Source of the DNA: B30-G6 sp964633115
Lineage (GTDB): Bacteria; Desulfobacterota; Desulfobacteria; Desulfobacterales; B30-G6
Direction: 5' to 3'
Assembly (NCBI GenBank): GCA_964633115.1
Contig: CAZWEO010000010.1
Location: 1-64,000 of the forward strand
DNA length: 64,000 bases
Shown here: positions 27,125-34,899 of the stretch, one piece after another
Layout of the letters: every line of letters starts with the position of its first letter
How positions within the stretch are numbered: position 1 is the first letter of the stretch
The notes under the pieces: generated by a model
What the model was told of the DNA's origin: nothing
Databases searched by the model: none
Seen by the model: the letters and a program-made list of their open reading frames with translations, nothing else
Made by a program: the position numbers and the translations under genes

Positions 27125-28585
27125 TTATTTATCTCTTAAAGAACACGCCCTGCCCTTCAACTGAAAGAAAAACTTCAAGCCCTTCTGAACCTTGGGTGAA
27201 AATATTTTGGGGGCAAACAGATTGCCGACTACTTTCTTATTAATCTCACCGATGGTAGGATAGGGATGAACCGCTCCCGCCAGCGTCGCTAGTTTTACCT
27301 TACCATTCAGAGTTGCCACCCATTCACTAATCAAATCACCTGCCCGAGGTCCCAAAATCTGGATACCCAGCGGCTTTTCAGAAGAATCAAGAATCATTTT
27401 GACCTTACCAATAGTTTGGTCCTCAGCCAAGCTTCTATCATTATCCTCAAAAGCCTCATCCCATACCGTGTACGCAATGTCTTTGGATTGGGCCGTTTTT
27501 TCATTCATACCAATACTGGCAAGTTCCGGATCACCATAGGTACACCAGGGAAAATAGGTGTAATCTGCTTTCCTGGGTAGGTGAAAGATAGCATTGCTTA
27601 CCACGATTCCGCCCTCATAGCCGGCGGCATGCGTAAATTGGAGGCCGCCGTTCACATCGCCAGCCGCGTAGATGTGCTTGTGGTTTGTTCGCATACGATT
27701 GTCCACGGTTATGCCGCGCCGGTCGTAGGCTATACCAATATTTTCCAGTCCCAAGCCATCAACATTGGGTGACCTTCCCATGGCGACAAGTATTGCTTGA
27801 GCCGTTAGTGTTCTCCTCTCACCGGCTTCATCGGTTATTTTTACGAATTTGGCATTATTTTTCCCCTCCACTGCCTCGACAGATGCACCCAAATAAAAAT
27901 GTACACCTTCCTTCTCGAGAACCGACTTTAGTACATCGGCCATGTCTTTATCCTCTTTGCCCAAAATCTGATCCGAGCGATCCACAACCGTAACCTCAGC
28001 CCCCAGCCGATTAAAGGCCTGGGCCATTTCGATACCAATAGGTCCGGCGCCCAACACCAGCAATGCTTGTGGCAGGGAATCCAATGAGAAGATATCTTTA
28101 TTGGTCAGGTAATCGATGTCTTGTAGTCCCGATATGGGCGGTACCACTGGTGATGACCCCGTGGCAATCAACCAGTTTTTGGCTGAAACTTGATTACCAT
28201 CCAAAGCAATGGTGTGTTCATCAACGAACTCGGCATTCCCGAATTCAACCTTGGCACCCAAGCCACAAAAGCGCTCTTCGGAATCATGATGCTGGATGGT
28301 TTCGATGACCTGCTTTATTCGTGCTGCGATCTGTCTAAAATCTACGGGTGGGACATCGACTTTGGGTAGGCCAAAGCGCTGAGCATTGCGCATGAGGTGA
28401 TAGACATGGGCAGATCGGATCAATGTTTTGCTGGGTACGCACCCAAAATGAAGGCAATCGCCGCCCAAAGAAGCTTCTTTCTCAACCAAGAGTGTCTTGG
28501 CACCTAGCTGGGCTGCACCGGACGCGACCGTTAGCCCGGCGGCGCCACCGCCAATGATACCCATATCATAATCGTAGTTAGCCAT
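27125..28585 (-). CDS. MerA-like FAD-dependent pyridine-nucleotide disulfide oxidoreductase
   Basis: A class I flavin disulfide reductase near mercuric reductase and dihydrolipoyl dehydrogenase. FAD site GIIGGGAAGLTVASGAAQLG, redox Cys pair GGDCLHFGCVPSK, NAD site VLGAGPIGIEMAQAFNRLG, and C-terminal AVHPYPTIGEINKKV, where the usual His-x4-Glu dyad is retained. It has no N-terminal heavy-metal-binding domain and no C-terminal vicinal Cys pair, so it is probably not a true Hg(II) reductase. Its place beside AhpD-like, arsS and TVP38 genes suggests a role in metalloid or thiol redox chemistry. Confidence 0.8.
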   Translation of the reverse strand: MANYDYDMGIIGGGAAGLTVASGAAQLGAKTLLVEKEASLGGDCLHFGCVPSKTLIRSAHVYHLMRNAQRFGLPKVDVPPVDFRQIAARIKQVIETIQHHDSEERFCGLGAKVEFGNAEFVDEHTIALDGNQVSAKNWLIATGSSPVVPPISGLQDIDYLTNKDIFSLDSLPQALLVLGAGPIGIEMAQAFNRLGAEVTVVDRSDQILGKEDKDMADVLKSVLEKEGVHFYLGASVEAVEGKNNAKFVKITDEAGERRTLTAQAILVAMGRSPNVDGLGLENIGIAYDRRGITVDNRMRTNHKHIYAAGDVNGGLQFTHAAGYEGGIVVSNAIFHLPRKADYTYFPWCTYGDPELASIGMNEKTAQSKDIAYTVWDEAFEDNDRSLAEDQTIGKVKMILDSSEKPLGIQILGPRAGDLISEWVATLNGKVKLATLAGAVHPYPTIGEINKKVVGNLFAPKIFSPKVQKGLKFFFQLKGRACSLRDK

Positions 28586-28629
28586 ATGGACTGTTCCTTT
28601 TTATTAAAAAGATAGCAGCGAAGTGATTC

Positions 28630-28664
28630 CACATTCGACGTTGGATGTTCAATGTTCGATGTTG
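28630..28664. repeat. Heptamer repeat block
   Basis: Five consecutive 7-nt units: CACATTC, GACGTTG, GATGTTC, AATGTTC, GATGTTG. It lies between iorB and the MerA-like gene. Same family as 4453-4494 and 47690-47731. Confidence 0.8.
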
Positions 28665-28728
28665 ATTATTTATCACCTTCGACTTCTTTCATTTTCATAA
28701 GGCCGAAACAATGTTACCGATTGTTGCG

Positions 28729-29304
28729 TCATTTGGCCTCCTTTAAGAAAAGCTTTAGATTTTGTTCGAGTACTTTCCCCTTAAGTAGATCATCTAAGGC
28801 CTGTCGATAATTTTCTTCCTTCACACCCGGGAGCAAACTCTTTTTATGAATTGTTGCCAACACGGCAACATTTTGCATGCGGATATCCGCCAGATCAGGT
28901 TGGAACACGACATGTTCATTAATCTGACGTGCCTGACATACGCGGGTGATGTCTGCTTCCGTGACGGCCTCAGACAGGTTTAGGCGGACATCCAACGGCT
29001 GCCAAACCGTATTGTAATAAACCAAGGTACAACCATCCCTAGCAGCCATTTTCAAACCGCGTAGCGCTTCATGTCGTTCCAAAGCCACCACCAGGTCAGC
29101 CTGGTTGCCTGCAATCAGAGGTGAAAATGAATTATCACCAATACGCAGGTTAGATATGACCACTCCCCCACGTTGGGCCAGGCCATGTGTGTCAACTGCT
29201 TTTACACGCAAACCGGCGTCATCGGCCGCTCGCAGTAGAACTTCACTCAACAGGCCTATTCCTTGGCCGCCCACTCCTATCATAAATATATTAAACGGTT
29301 TCAT
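28729..29304 (-). CDS. iorB: Indolepyruvate ferredoxin oxidoreductase, beta subunit
   Basis: Small subunit of the enzyme that decarboxylates aryl pyruvates to aryl-acetyl-CoA and reduces ferredoxin. The opening IFMIGVGGQGIGLLSEVL and VDTHGLAQRGGVVISNLRIG are the 2-oxoacid:ferredoxin oxidoreductase gamma-domain signatures. Length 191 aa is normal. It starts 8 bp after the iorA stop (GGGG ribosome site), so the two form one operon. It acts in the cytoplasm in aromatic amino-acid breakdown or, in reverse, synthesis. Confidence 0.93.
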   Translation of the reverse strand: MKPFNIFMIGVGGQGIGLLSEVLLRAADDAGLRVKAVDTHGLAQRGGVVISNLRIGDNSFSPLIAGNQADLVVALERHEALRGLKMAARDGCTLVYYNTVWQPLDVRLNLSEAVTEADITRVCQARQINEHVVFQPDLADIRMQNVAVLATIHKKSLLPGVKEENYRQALDDLLKGKVLEQNLKLFLKEAK

Positions 29305-29312
29305 GGTTTCCC

Positions 29313-31184
29313 CTATCTTGGCTTCTCAATCGCCTGAGTTGGGCATGTCTGAATGCAGGAGCCGTCGCCAATGCAAAGATCCGGGTTAACTGTCACGCGG
29401 CCATTAGGATGACGTGTGAACGTCGGACAGCCAAATGAAGCCACACAAGCATGGGTCTGGTTACAAAGTACCTGGTCGATATGAACTTGTTTGCCTCTAT
29501 AGTTTGGTTTTCTACGCGCTTCTCGGGTAAACTTCAACATGCACGGATGTCGAGCGATGACCACGCTAAACTCAGGATTGGCCACAGCCTCTTTAACCAG
29601 TCCTGTCAATTTAGCTTGTTGGTAGGTATCAACCTCATAGATATGCTTGACGCCCAGCCCCTCCAGTACCTGCCTTACCGGAATTTTATCGGTCGGGCCG
29701 TTAAAATTCTTACCAGCCGCAGCATGATCCTGATGCCCGGTCATAGCGGTTGTACCGTTTTCCATTATAATTAGGGTAATGCTGTGTTGATTAAATACCG
29801 AGTTGATAACGCCCGGCAGTCCGGCGTGGTAAAATGTGGAGTCTCCCAAAAAAACGACCACGTTGCGAGTTTGGTTAAACAGCGACAGCCCGGAACCAAT
29901 GCCGGGTGATGCGCCCATACACATCATGACTTGGCCAATTTCATAGGGCGGTAAATAACCCAGGGTGTGACAGCCAATATCAGCTACTGTGATATCGGTG
30001 TCTGCTAGGGCTTGTTTAATGGCATGAAATGCACTGCGATGGCCGCAGCCCGGACACATCTGAGCCGGGCGCTCGGGTACCAAGACCGGCAATTCTGGTT
30101 CGGGGTCTCGAGCCTTGACCATGTCCGGCCACGTCATAGCCAGTATATCTTGAACCTTATCTGCTGTATATTCGCCGATCCAGGACTCTAAGCTTTGCTT
30201 TCCAATGATAGCTGTTTTCAAACCCCTGTCATAAGCCAGGGCCTTCACCTCTTTTTCAACCAAATCATCCAACTCTTCAATAATTTTAACCTCATTGTGA
30301 GATTTCAAAAAGTCATGGATTAACTCACGAGGCAATGGATGCACAAACCCGAGTTTGAGAATATCCGGTTTTTGAGAGACATCAGTGAGCACATCCATCA
30401 GTGCTAGAAAGGGCAAACCCATGGTAATAATGCCTTTGGCTTGATTACCGTGATCAATAATTTGATTCAGATCCGATTGATTGCTGGCTACCTCGACGTT
30501 AGCCAGCCTCTGCAAGGCCTGTCTTTTTCTAGCGAGCGCTTCGGTTATAAGTGGAATATGGGGCCCATTGACCACATTGAATTTAGATTCATTGTCGAAT
30601 CGGGCCAAAGGATCACCTGAAAAAGCAACCCGCTCTTTGGCATGGCAAACATGGGTTGTGAGCCTCAAAACAACGGGCATATGGTATTCTTGGGACAGTC
30701 GGGCCGCGTATTTATAGAATGTATACACCTCGGTTGGATTGGCTGGTTCTAAAACCGGCGTGTAGCTCAGATGGGCAATATGACGATTATCTTGTTCGTT
30801 TTGGGATGAATTTGCACCAGGATCGTCTCCCAAAACAATCACCATGCCGCCGATTATATCCATGAGACTCAGCTGCACAAAGGTATCTGAGGCCACATTC
30901 AATCCCACACTTTTAAAAAAGACCGTCGACAAATGCCCATTGAGGGCCGCCCCAAAAGCTACTTCCGTGGCAACTTTTTCATTGGTGGAGAATTCAAAAT
31001 AAAAAGGTCGCTCCGCCGGGGGTATGGATTGAATCGCTGTGGCAATTTCAGGTGTTGGCGACCCGGGATAAGAACTCACCACACGGGTACCGGCTTCCAC
31101 CATGGCACGAACCAGAGCCGTATTGCCCATCACGATTTCCTCAAACGGTCCTTCTCGCATCAACATGGATCCCATAAGTTTCAT
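29313..31184 (-). CDS. iorA: Indolepyruvate ferredoxin oxidoreductase, alpha subunit
   Basis: Large subunit with the pyruvate:ferredoxin oxidoreductase domain I (VSSYPGSPTPEIA near residue 37), the thiamine-diphosphate domain (CPGCGHRSAFHAIKQA; VVFLGDSTFYHAGLPGVINS), and a C-terminal ferredoxin domain with CVASFGCP and CIGDGSCIQTCP for two 4Fe-4S clusters. Length 623 aa is normal. The ATG at 31184 follows GGTGAG. Divergently transcribed from a double-RHH protein across a 123-bp gap that could hold a shared control site. Confidence 0.94.
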   Translation of the reverse strand: MKLMGSMLMREGPFEEIVMGNTALVRAMVEAGTRVVSSYPGSPTPEIATAIQSIPPAERPFYFEFSTNEKVATEVAFGAALNGHLSTVFFKSVGLNVASDTFVQLSLMDIIGGMVIVLGDDPGANSSQNEQDNRHIAHLSYTPVLEPANPTEVYTFYKYAARLSQEYHMPVVLRLTTHVCHAKERVAFSGDPLARFDNESKFNVVNGPHIPLITEALARKRQALQRLANVEVASNQSDLNQIIDHGNQAKGIITMGLPFLALMDVLTDVSQKPDILKLGFVHPLPRELIHDFLKSHNEVKIIEELDDLVEKEVKALAYDRGLKTAIIGKQSLESWIGEYTADKVQDILAMTWPDMVKARDPEPELPVLVPERPAQMCPGCGHRSAFHAIKQALADTDITVADIGCHTLGYLPPYEIGQVMMCMGASPGIGSGLSLFNQTRNVVVFLGDSTFYHAGLPGVINSVFNQHSITLIIMENGTTAMTGHQDHAAAGKNFNGPTDKIPVRQVLEGLGVKHIYEVDTYQQAKLTGLVKEAVANPEFSVVIARHPCMLKFTREARRKPNYRGKQVHIDQVLCNQTHACVASFGCPTFTRHPNGRVTVNPDLCIGDGSCIQTCPTQAIEKPR

Positions 31185-31307
31185 TTGCTCACCCCATGTA
31201 TATTGGTTAATACATCACTCCTAAAGCGGCAGCTAGACTTTTAGTATTGCATTATTTATAATAATACTTGATAATAAATAATGAAGCTGTGATGAATGAG
31301 GATGCTT

Positions 31308-31940
31308 ATGGCCGCTAAAAAAATCTTTACAGGCACAATTTCCTTGCCCCGCGCAAGTACCTCCGACCTTAGGGGACGGCAGTCTGTCCGGGCAACGTTT
31401 AAGCTAACTGAGGAATGCATCGGCGCCATCAGTGTTGTTGCCACCCATCTGGGAATCAAACAAAAATCACTGTTTGATCATCTCGTGGAAGACATGCATT
31501 CCCTCACAACCATTGCCCGGGAACTTAAAAATGCCAAATTACGTGCTGAAAATCGAATTCAAAAAACCTTTGTAATTAGCCGCAAATCTTTGCTTTCCCT
31601 GGACGCTGTTTCGCGCAGTCATAACGCCCCCCGGGATGCCCTGGTCGAATTCTCGGTTCAACGGCTGTTGCCCATCATTATCAACGAGCAAAAACGCCAC
31701 CAGGCCCGCAAAAAAATGCGACAAGAGATCGCCGGACATTTGGATACCGGCTTAAAACTCTTGGCCAGGATAGACAATGTACTGGGTCCCGATGATCCGG
31801 TATTCGCTAAGATGAATGCGCTAATGTCCAATTATCACCACACTTTTGCTTCCATTAATGACTTCATTGAACGCGGCAAGCTCATCGAGGATTTTGATCC
31901 AGAAGATTTGCAGCGTATGATCGAAAATCTCGAAAAATAA
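31308..31940 (+). CDS. Putative regulator with two tandem ribbon-helix-helix-like segments
   Basis: A 210-residue protein without a family name I can give. Two segments look like ribbon-helix-helix units: VRATFKLTEECIGAISVVA followed by GIKQKSLFDHLVED, and KTFVISRKSLLSLDAVSRS followed by APRDALVEFSVQRL. The pattern is strand, helix, turn, helix in each. The second half is helical, with a likely coiled coil. A single chain with two RHH units could bind DNA as an internal pseudo-dimer. GAGG lies 6 nt before ATG 31308. It is divergent from iorAB, which it may regulate; that is inference. Confidence 0.5.
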   Translation: MAAKKIFTGTISLPRASTSDLRGRQSVRATFKLTEECIGAISVVATHLGIKQKSLFDHLVEDMHSLTTIARELKNAKLRAENRIQKTFVISRKSLLSLDAVSRSHNAPRDALVEFSVQRLLPIIINEQKRHQARKKMRQEIAGHLDTGLKLLARIDNVLGPDDPVFAKMNALMSNYHHTFASINDFIERGKLIEDFDPEDLQRMIENLEK

Positions 31941-32034
31941 ATTTTCATGCGGTATTTTAGAGAATAACCGACATTTAGCATTACCAAGATCGGGTTTCAT
32001 GCTTGGTTGTGCGCATTTGGGCATGAAAATTTAT
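31937..32034. repeat. Inverted-repeat element spanning two convergent stop codons
   Basis: Arms ATAAATTTTCATGC (31937-31950) and GCATGAAAATTTAT (32021-32034) are perfect 14-bp inverted repeats around a 70-nt centre. The TAA of the upstream RHH gene (31938-31940) lies in the left arm and the TAA of the convergent DsrE gene (complement of 32031-32033) in the right arm. It may be a small MITE-like element or a bidirectional terminator. Confidence 0.65.
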
Positions 32035-32474
32035 GTGAATAGACAAATCTTACAATCTTTGGCATACTTGAGAAAATTTTCAGCGGTCCAGACAATCACA
32101 CCTTCTATCAACTTTTCCTCATCGAGCTCCATCATATCGACTGTCATTTTGCATGCTATCAGCTCGACACCTTCAATCTGAGCCATCTCTTGCATGTCAG
32201 CCAATGAAGGAATATTGGCCTTTTCAATCTTCTTTTTCATCATCCCGGTAGCCAGGGTAGACATGCCTGGTATGGCCCCCATGACACCCGGAGGAAAAAA
32301 CTTTGCCCGATCAAACCCGCCCTCCATAACCAGGTTCAATCCCATGAAGGAATAGAAAATCTTGCTTTCCATTCCCTGACGGGCGGCATTGATCCCCAGG
32401 ACCAGTGAAGGGTAGGCACCATCAATGGTGTCTTTAACGCAAATAAATGCGGCTTTTTCTATATCTGTACCCAT
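32031..32474 (-). CDS. DsrE/DsrF/DrsH-like family protein
   Basis: A small protein of the DsrE-like superfamily (peroxiredoxin-like, sulfur-relay fold). Marks are FICVKDTIDGAYPSLVLGIN, the YSFMGLNLVMEGG loop, and the conserved cysteine in VELIACKMTVDMMELDEEKL. Relatives act in persulfide transfer and often sit beside NAD(P)H:FAD oxidoreductases, as here (gap 84 bp to the TrxB-like gene, same strand). TAGGAGGAAGG precedes the ATG. The stop codon lies in an inverted-repeat arm. Confidence 0.82.
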   Translation of the reverse strand: MGTDIEKAAFICVKDTIDGAYPSLVLGINAARQGMESKIFYSFMGLNLVMEGGFDRAKFFPPGVMGAIPGMSTLATGMMKKKIEKANIPSLADMQEMAQIEGVELIACKMTVDMMELDEEKLIEGVIVWTAENFLKYAKDCKICLFT

Positions 32475-32558
32475 CTTTCCTTCCTCCTAATTTTTGCGGT
32501 TGATATGGTTTTGTTATGTTTCAATATACCATTTGCCGTATTGGCGTTTGGGTATGCC

Positions 32559-33470
32559 TCAACGCAGTTTTTTAACAAACTTGGCAGCAACCAAACCAGC
32601 TACACAACCTTCGCCCACAGCCTTGGCCATCTGCCAGGGCGGACCACAGATATCACCAGCGGCATAGACCCCCTCGATATTGGTTTGTTGGGATTTATCG
32701 GCTACGATGTACTTATAATTCTCACTATCCAAGGCCACACCCATTGTGGCGGCCAGTTCCACAGCCCCTTTGGCCCCGGTTTCGATGAAAACTCCACTCA
32801 CCGATAATGTTTCATCATTGTCTAATCGGAGTCTATTTACCTGATCGGCGCCCAGAATCTCTGCGGCTTGTCTTTGTAGGTGCAATTGCACATCCGATGA
32901 TTCGATCGATTTGACCATGCTTTCGGAAACCTGCAATTTTGGCGATATCAAATGCACTTTTTTGGCATAGAACAAAAGCGTCAAGGCACCGGAAACAGCG
33001 GCGGATTCCCCCCCAACCACGGCCACATTTTCACCTTTGTAGAAATTGGCGTCGCAATCGACGCAATAACTGACGCCGGAACCAACAAATTTTTTCTCAC
33101 CGGGGACGCCCAAGCGGTTGCGGGTGATGCCCATGGCCAAAATGATAGCTCGTGTGCGGATGCTTGGACCGCTTTCGGTATCAATCTGAAATCCTTGTTC
33201 TGTTTGCGTGGTTTTAACCACATCCTCATACAAAAAATCAGCACCGGCGGACTTGGCTTGCTCGATACCTTGTCGCAGGAGATCTTCACCGGAAACCTTA
33301 CTGAGGCAACAGTAATTCTCCACATGAGCCCGGTAGAGGCTGGATTTAGATTCACGCCCCATCACCAAAACAGACGTCTTGGCCCTGGCGGCATGGATCG
33401 CCGCCTGGAGACCGGCTGGCCCGGTACCAAGGATAACGATTTCGTAAAATTTATCATCAGACTGATTCAT
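32559..33470 (-). CDS. Thioredoxin reductase-like FAD-dependent oxidoreductase
   Basis: A low-molecular-weight thioredoxin-reductase-type flavoprotein. FAD site IVILGTGPAGLQAAIHAARA, CxxC redox centre in VSYCVDCDANFYKG (about 134-147), NAD(P) site VAVVGGESAAVSGAL and the C-terminal GVYAAGDICGPPWQMAKAVG. The NAD(P) motif is GGESA rather than GGGxxA. Its partner could be the downstream DsrE-like protein. GGAGG precedes the ATG. It may reduce a thioredoxin, peroxiredoxin or persulfide carrier rather than canonical Trx. Confidence 0.85.
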   Translation of the reverse strand: MNQSDDKFYEIVILGTGPAGLQAAIHAARAKTSVLVMGRESKSSLYRAHVENYCCLSKVSGEDLLRQGIEQAKSAGADFLYEDVVKTTQTEQGFQIDTESGPSIRTRAIILAMGITRNRLGVPGEKKFVGSGVSYCVDCDANFYKGENVAVVGGESAAVSGALTLLFYAKKVHLISPKLQVSESMVKSIESSDVQLHLQRQAAEILGADQVNRLRLDNDETLSVSGVFIETGAKGAVELAATMGVALDSENYKYIVADKSQQTNIEGVYAAGDICGPPWQMAKAVGEGCVAGLVAAKFVKKLR

Positions 33471-33555
33471 ACCAACGCCTCCATGCTTGTAGCATCCTTT
33501 GTTTTGCTATAAATGTCTTCAATTTAAATGTAGAAACAATCTAGCTGTTTATAAT

Positions 33556-33682
33556 TGACGGTTTTGTAAAAAGTTCAAATTCAAGGCGTACAATTTTTGC
33601 AATCATGAGGCGTACTAAATGTACGTTGATTGTTTGCAAAATGCAGTACAACGCCGAAGTTGAGCTTTTTACAAAACCGTCA
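33556..33682. mobile_element. MITE-like inverted-repeat element, 127 bp
   Basis: Perfect 18-bp terminal inverted repeats TGACGGTTTTGTAAAAAG (33556-33573) and CTTTTTACAAAACCGTCA (33665-33682), with partial complementarity continuing inward (GCGTACAA against TGTACGTT-type text). No coding capacity. The right arm encodes the last residues VTVL and the TAA stop of the DUF2156 gene. A relic of the same end lies near 3311. A transposase source is not in the window. Confidence 0.75.
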
Positions 33683-34550
33683 CATTATATTTTTCAATAT
33701 ACCCGATCGGATTATAAGACATCTTGGCCTTGCGCATCCCCTCGCTGCCCAAATCCTGCTCTCTATTTACGGTCTGATACGGCTGACCCGCCTGCTGTAG
33801 GAAAATCTGATTGATGGCCTGATACACACCCTTGTAATCGGCATCTCCCTTTTCGAAATGAATCACCAGGTTATCGTCTGCCAACTCTTCGGCAAGGGTG
33901 TAGGCCACCATGCGATTGTCAACCATGAGGGCACCCCCCATGAGCCGGTCGAATTCTTCCCAGTTGTCTAGTATTTTCAAAATGGCTCGGTTTTCAGAAT
34001 CGAGTGCTTCTTCGGCCGCACAATCCCGCCACGTACACCAATCTTCCTGCATCCGGGTGGTCAAATGAATATTTTCTGCACTCAGTGATAGGTAGCTGTA
34101 GTCGTACTTTTTTAAGAACTGATTTAAGAGGTTTTTCTTTTTATGGTACTTTCTACCTTTCAATTCGGCCAGATCGGTAACCGAATATAGATAGTCCCAA
34201 TGACGGCGGGTGGGCTGGGCGTCCAGATGCATGTCGTTGATTTGCTGCCATACCCCCAGTAGCTCTTTCGGAATTCGTCCAAATTGGACCGAACCACTGA
34301 AATTTTCTTTCAAGGTTTGCTTCCAGTTAACACCGCCCCAATTACCCACCGGCGCCCAATAAAGTGTTTCCGGACGTGTTTGTCGGACCCATACCAAATC
34401 CGATGACCAAGCCCATTCCAATCCATAGATGTCAGCCCAGCCCCACAGATTGACAAAACTATAGTCCGAGGCTTTGGTTGGACAAGTGTCCAGAAATTCC
34501 AGGTAAGCCGATTGTTGTTCCAATTGAATCAATTCGAATTGTAAGGGCAT
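33669..34550 (-). CDS. DUF2156 domain protein (LPG synthase C-terminal-like)
   Basis: A soluble protein of the DUF2156 family, whose fold (two GNAT-like halves) is the catalytic part of lysyl-phosphatidylglycerol synthases. Seen are the start CPTKASDYSFVNLWGW, the central RKYHKKKNLLNQFLKKY, and the final VNREQDLGSEGMRKAKMSY, the family signature. No membrane domain is fused, as in other stand-alone members. GGAGGT lies before ATG 34550 and inside a 15-codon upstream ORF. The last four residues and stop come from a MITE-like repeat. Confidence 0.82.
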   Translation of the reverse strand: MPLQFELIQLEQQSAYLEFLDTCPTKASDYSFVNLWGWADIYGLEWAWSSDLVWVRQTRPETLYWAPVGNWGGVNWKQTLKENFSGSVQFGRIPKELLGVWQQINDMHLDAQPTRRHWDYLYSVTDLAELKGRKYHKKKNLLNQFLKKYDYSYLSLSAENIHLTTRMQEDWCTWRDCAAEEALDSENRAILKILDNWEEFDRLMGGALMVDNRMVAYTLAEELADDNLVIHFEKGDADYKGVYQAINQIFLQQAGQPYQTVNREQDLGSEGMRKAKMSYNPIGYIEKYNVTVL

Positions 34551-34552
34551 GG

Positions 34553-34600
34553 CTACCAGACCTCCGGATAGCCAATATCCACAAAGGCGTTCTCCATCAT
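34553..34600 (-). CDS. Short upstream ORF (15 aa) coupled to the DUF2156 gene
   Basis: ATG at 34600 (AAAGGGA 7-8 nt upstream) encodes MMENAFVDIGYPEVW and stops at TAG 34553-34555, two bases before the ATG of the DUF2156 gene. The ribosome site of the main gene (GGAGGT) lies inside this ORF. It may be a leader peptide or the end of a lost gene; translation is inferred. Confidence 0.35.
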   Translation of the reverse strand: MMENAFVDIGYPEVW

Positions 34601-34631
34601 AGTAAATCCCTTTTCGTTGTGTTAATAACCA

Positions 34632-34654
34632 ATAAAATTGTAGAACGATTTTAT
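34632..34654. promoter_or_regulatory. Triloop hairpin
   Basis: ATAAAATTGT and ACGATTTTAT pair over 10 bp (one G-U) with loop AGA. It lies in the divergent gap between the DUF2156 gene and the flavoenzyme gene; almost the same arms occur at 37120-37142 before the SagB-like gene. Confidence 0.55.
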
Positions 34655-34738
34655 GAAACGCGACCCTTGCGCCCTATGGCGAAAGTCATTGTCGCTCCAA
34701 TGCGGTCAACGACACAGAGACCATGTCGGTGTCTTATG

Positions 34739-34784
34739 AAATTTGAATTCATCCCACGCTGCAAGTAGGGAGGAATTCAAATTT
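34739..34784. repeat. Inverted repeat AAATTTGAATTC/GAATTCAAATTT
   Basis: Perfect 12-bp arms at 34739-34750 and 34773-34784 around a 22-nt centre. The same arms (11-12 bp) flank a 97-bp element at 37147-37243. Lies in the 345-bp gap between divergent genes, which otherwise holds two leader ORFs and a triloop hairpin. Confidence 0.65.
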
Positions 34785-34851
34785 AATGCTTCAAATTCCC
34801 CCTAAAATTAGCTGCAAACACTATGCCACCATCTTAAAAAAGGAGCCCCTT

Positions 34852-34899
34852 ATGCGCTGGAAACAATTTTTTACGCCCGTAAAGTCTGTTTCATCATGA
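34852..34899 (+). CDS. Short ORF resembling a rhodanese N-terminus, coupled to the flavoenzyme
   Basis: AAAAAGGAG (about 34836-34844) and ATG 34852 open a 15-codon frame, MRWKQFFTPVKSVSS, whose TGA (34897-34899) overlaps the ATG of the flavoenzyme gene (34896). The strong ribosome site belongs to this ORF; the flavoenzyme has none of its own. The peptide looks like the first residues of rhodanese-type sulfurtransferases of this phylum, so it may be the remaining 5' end of a deleted gene that now drives translation downstream. Confidence 0.45.
   Translation: MRWKQFFTPVKSVSS

Noticed and set aside
27125..28585. True mercuric reductase
   Set aside because: No N-terminal HMA domain and no C-terminal vicinal cysteines; no merT/merP/merR nearby.
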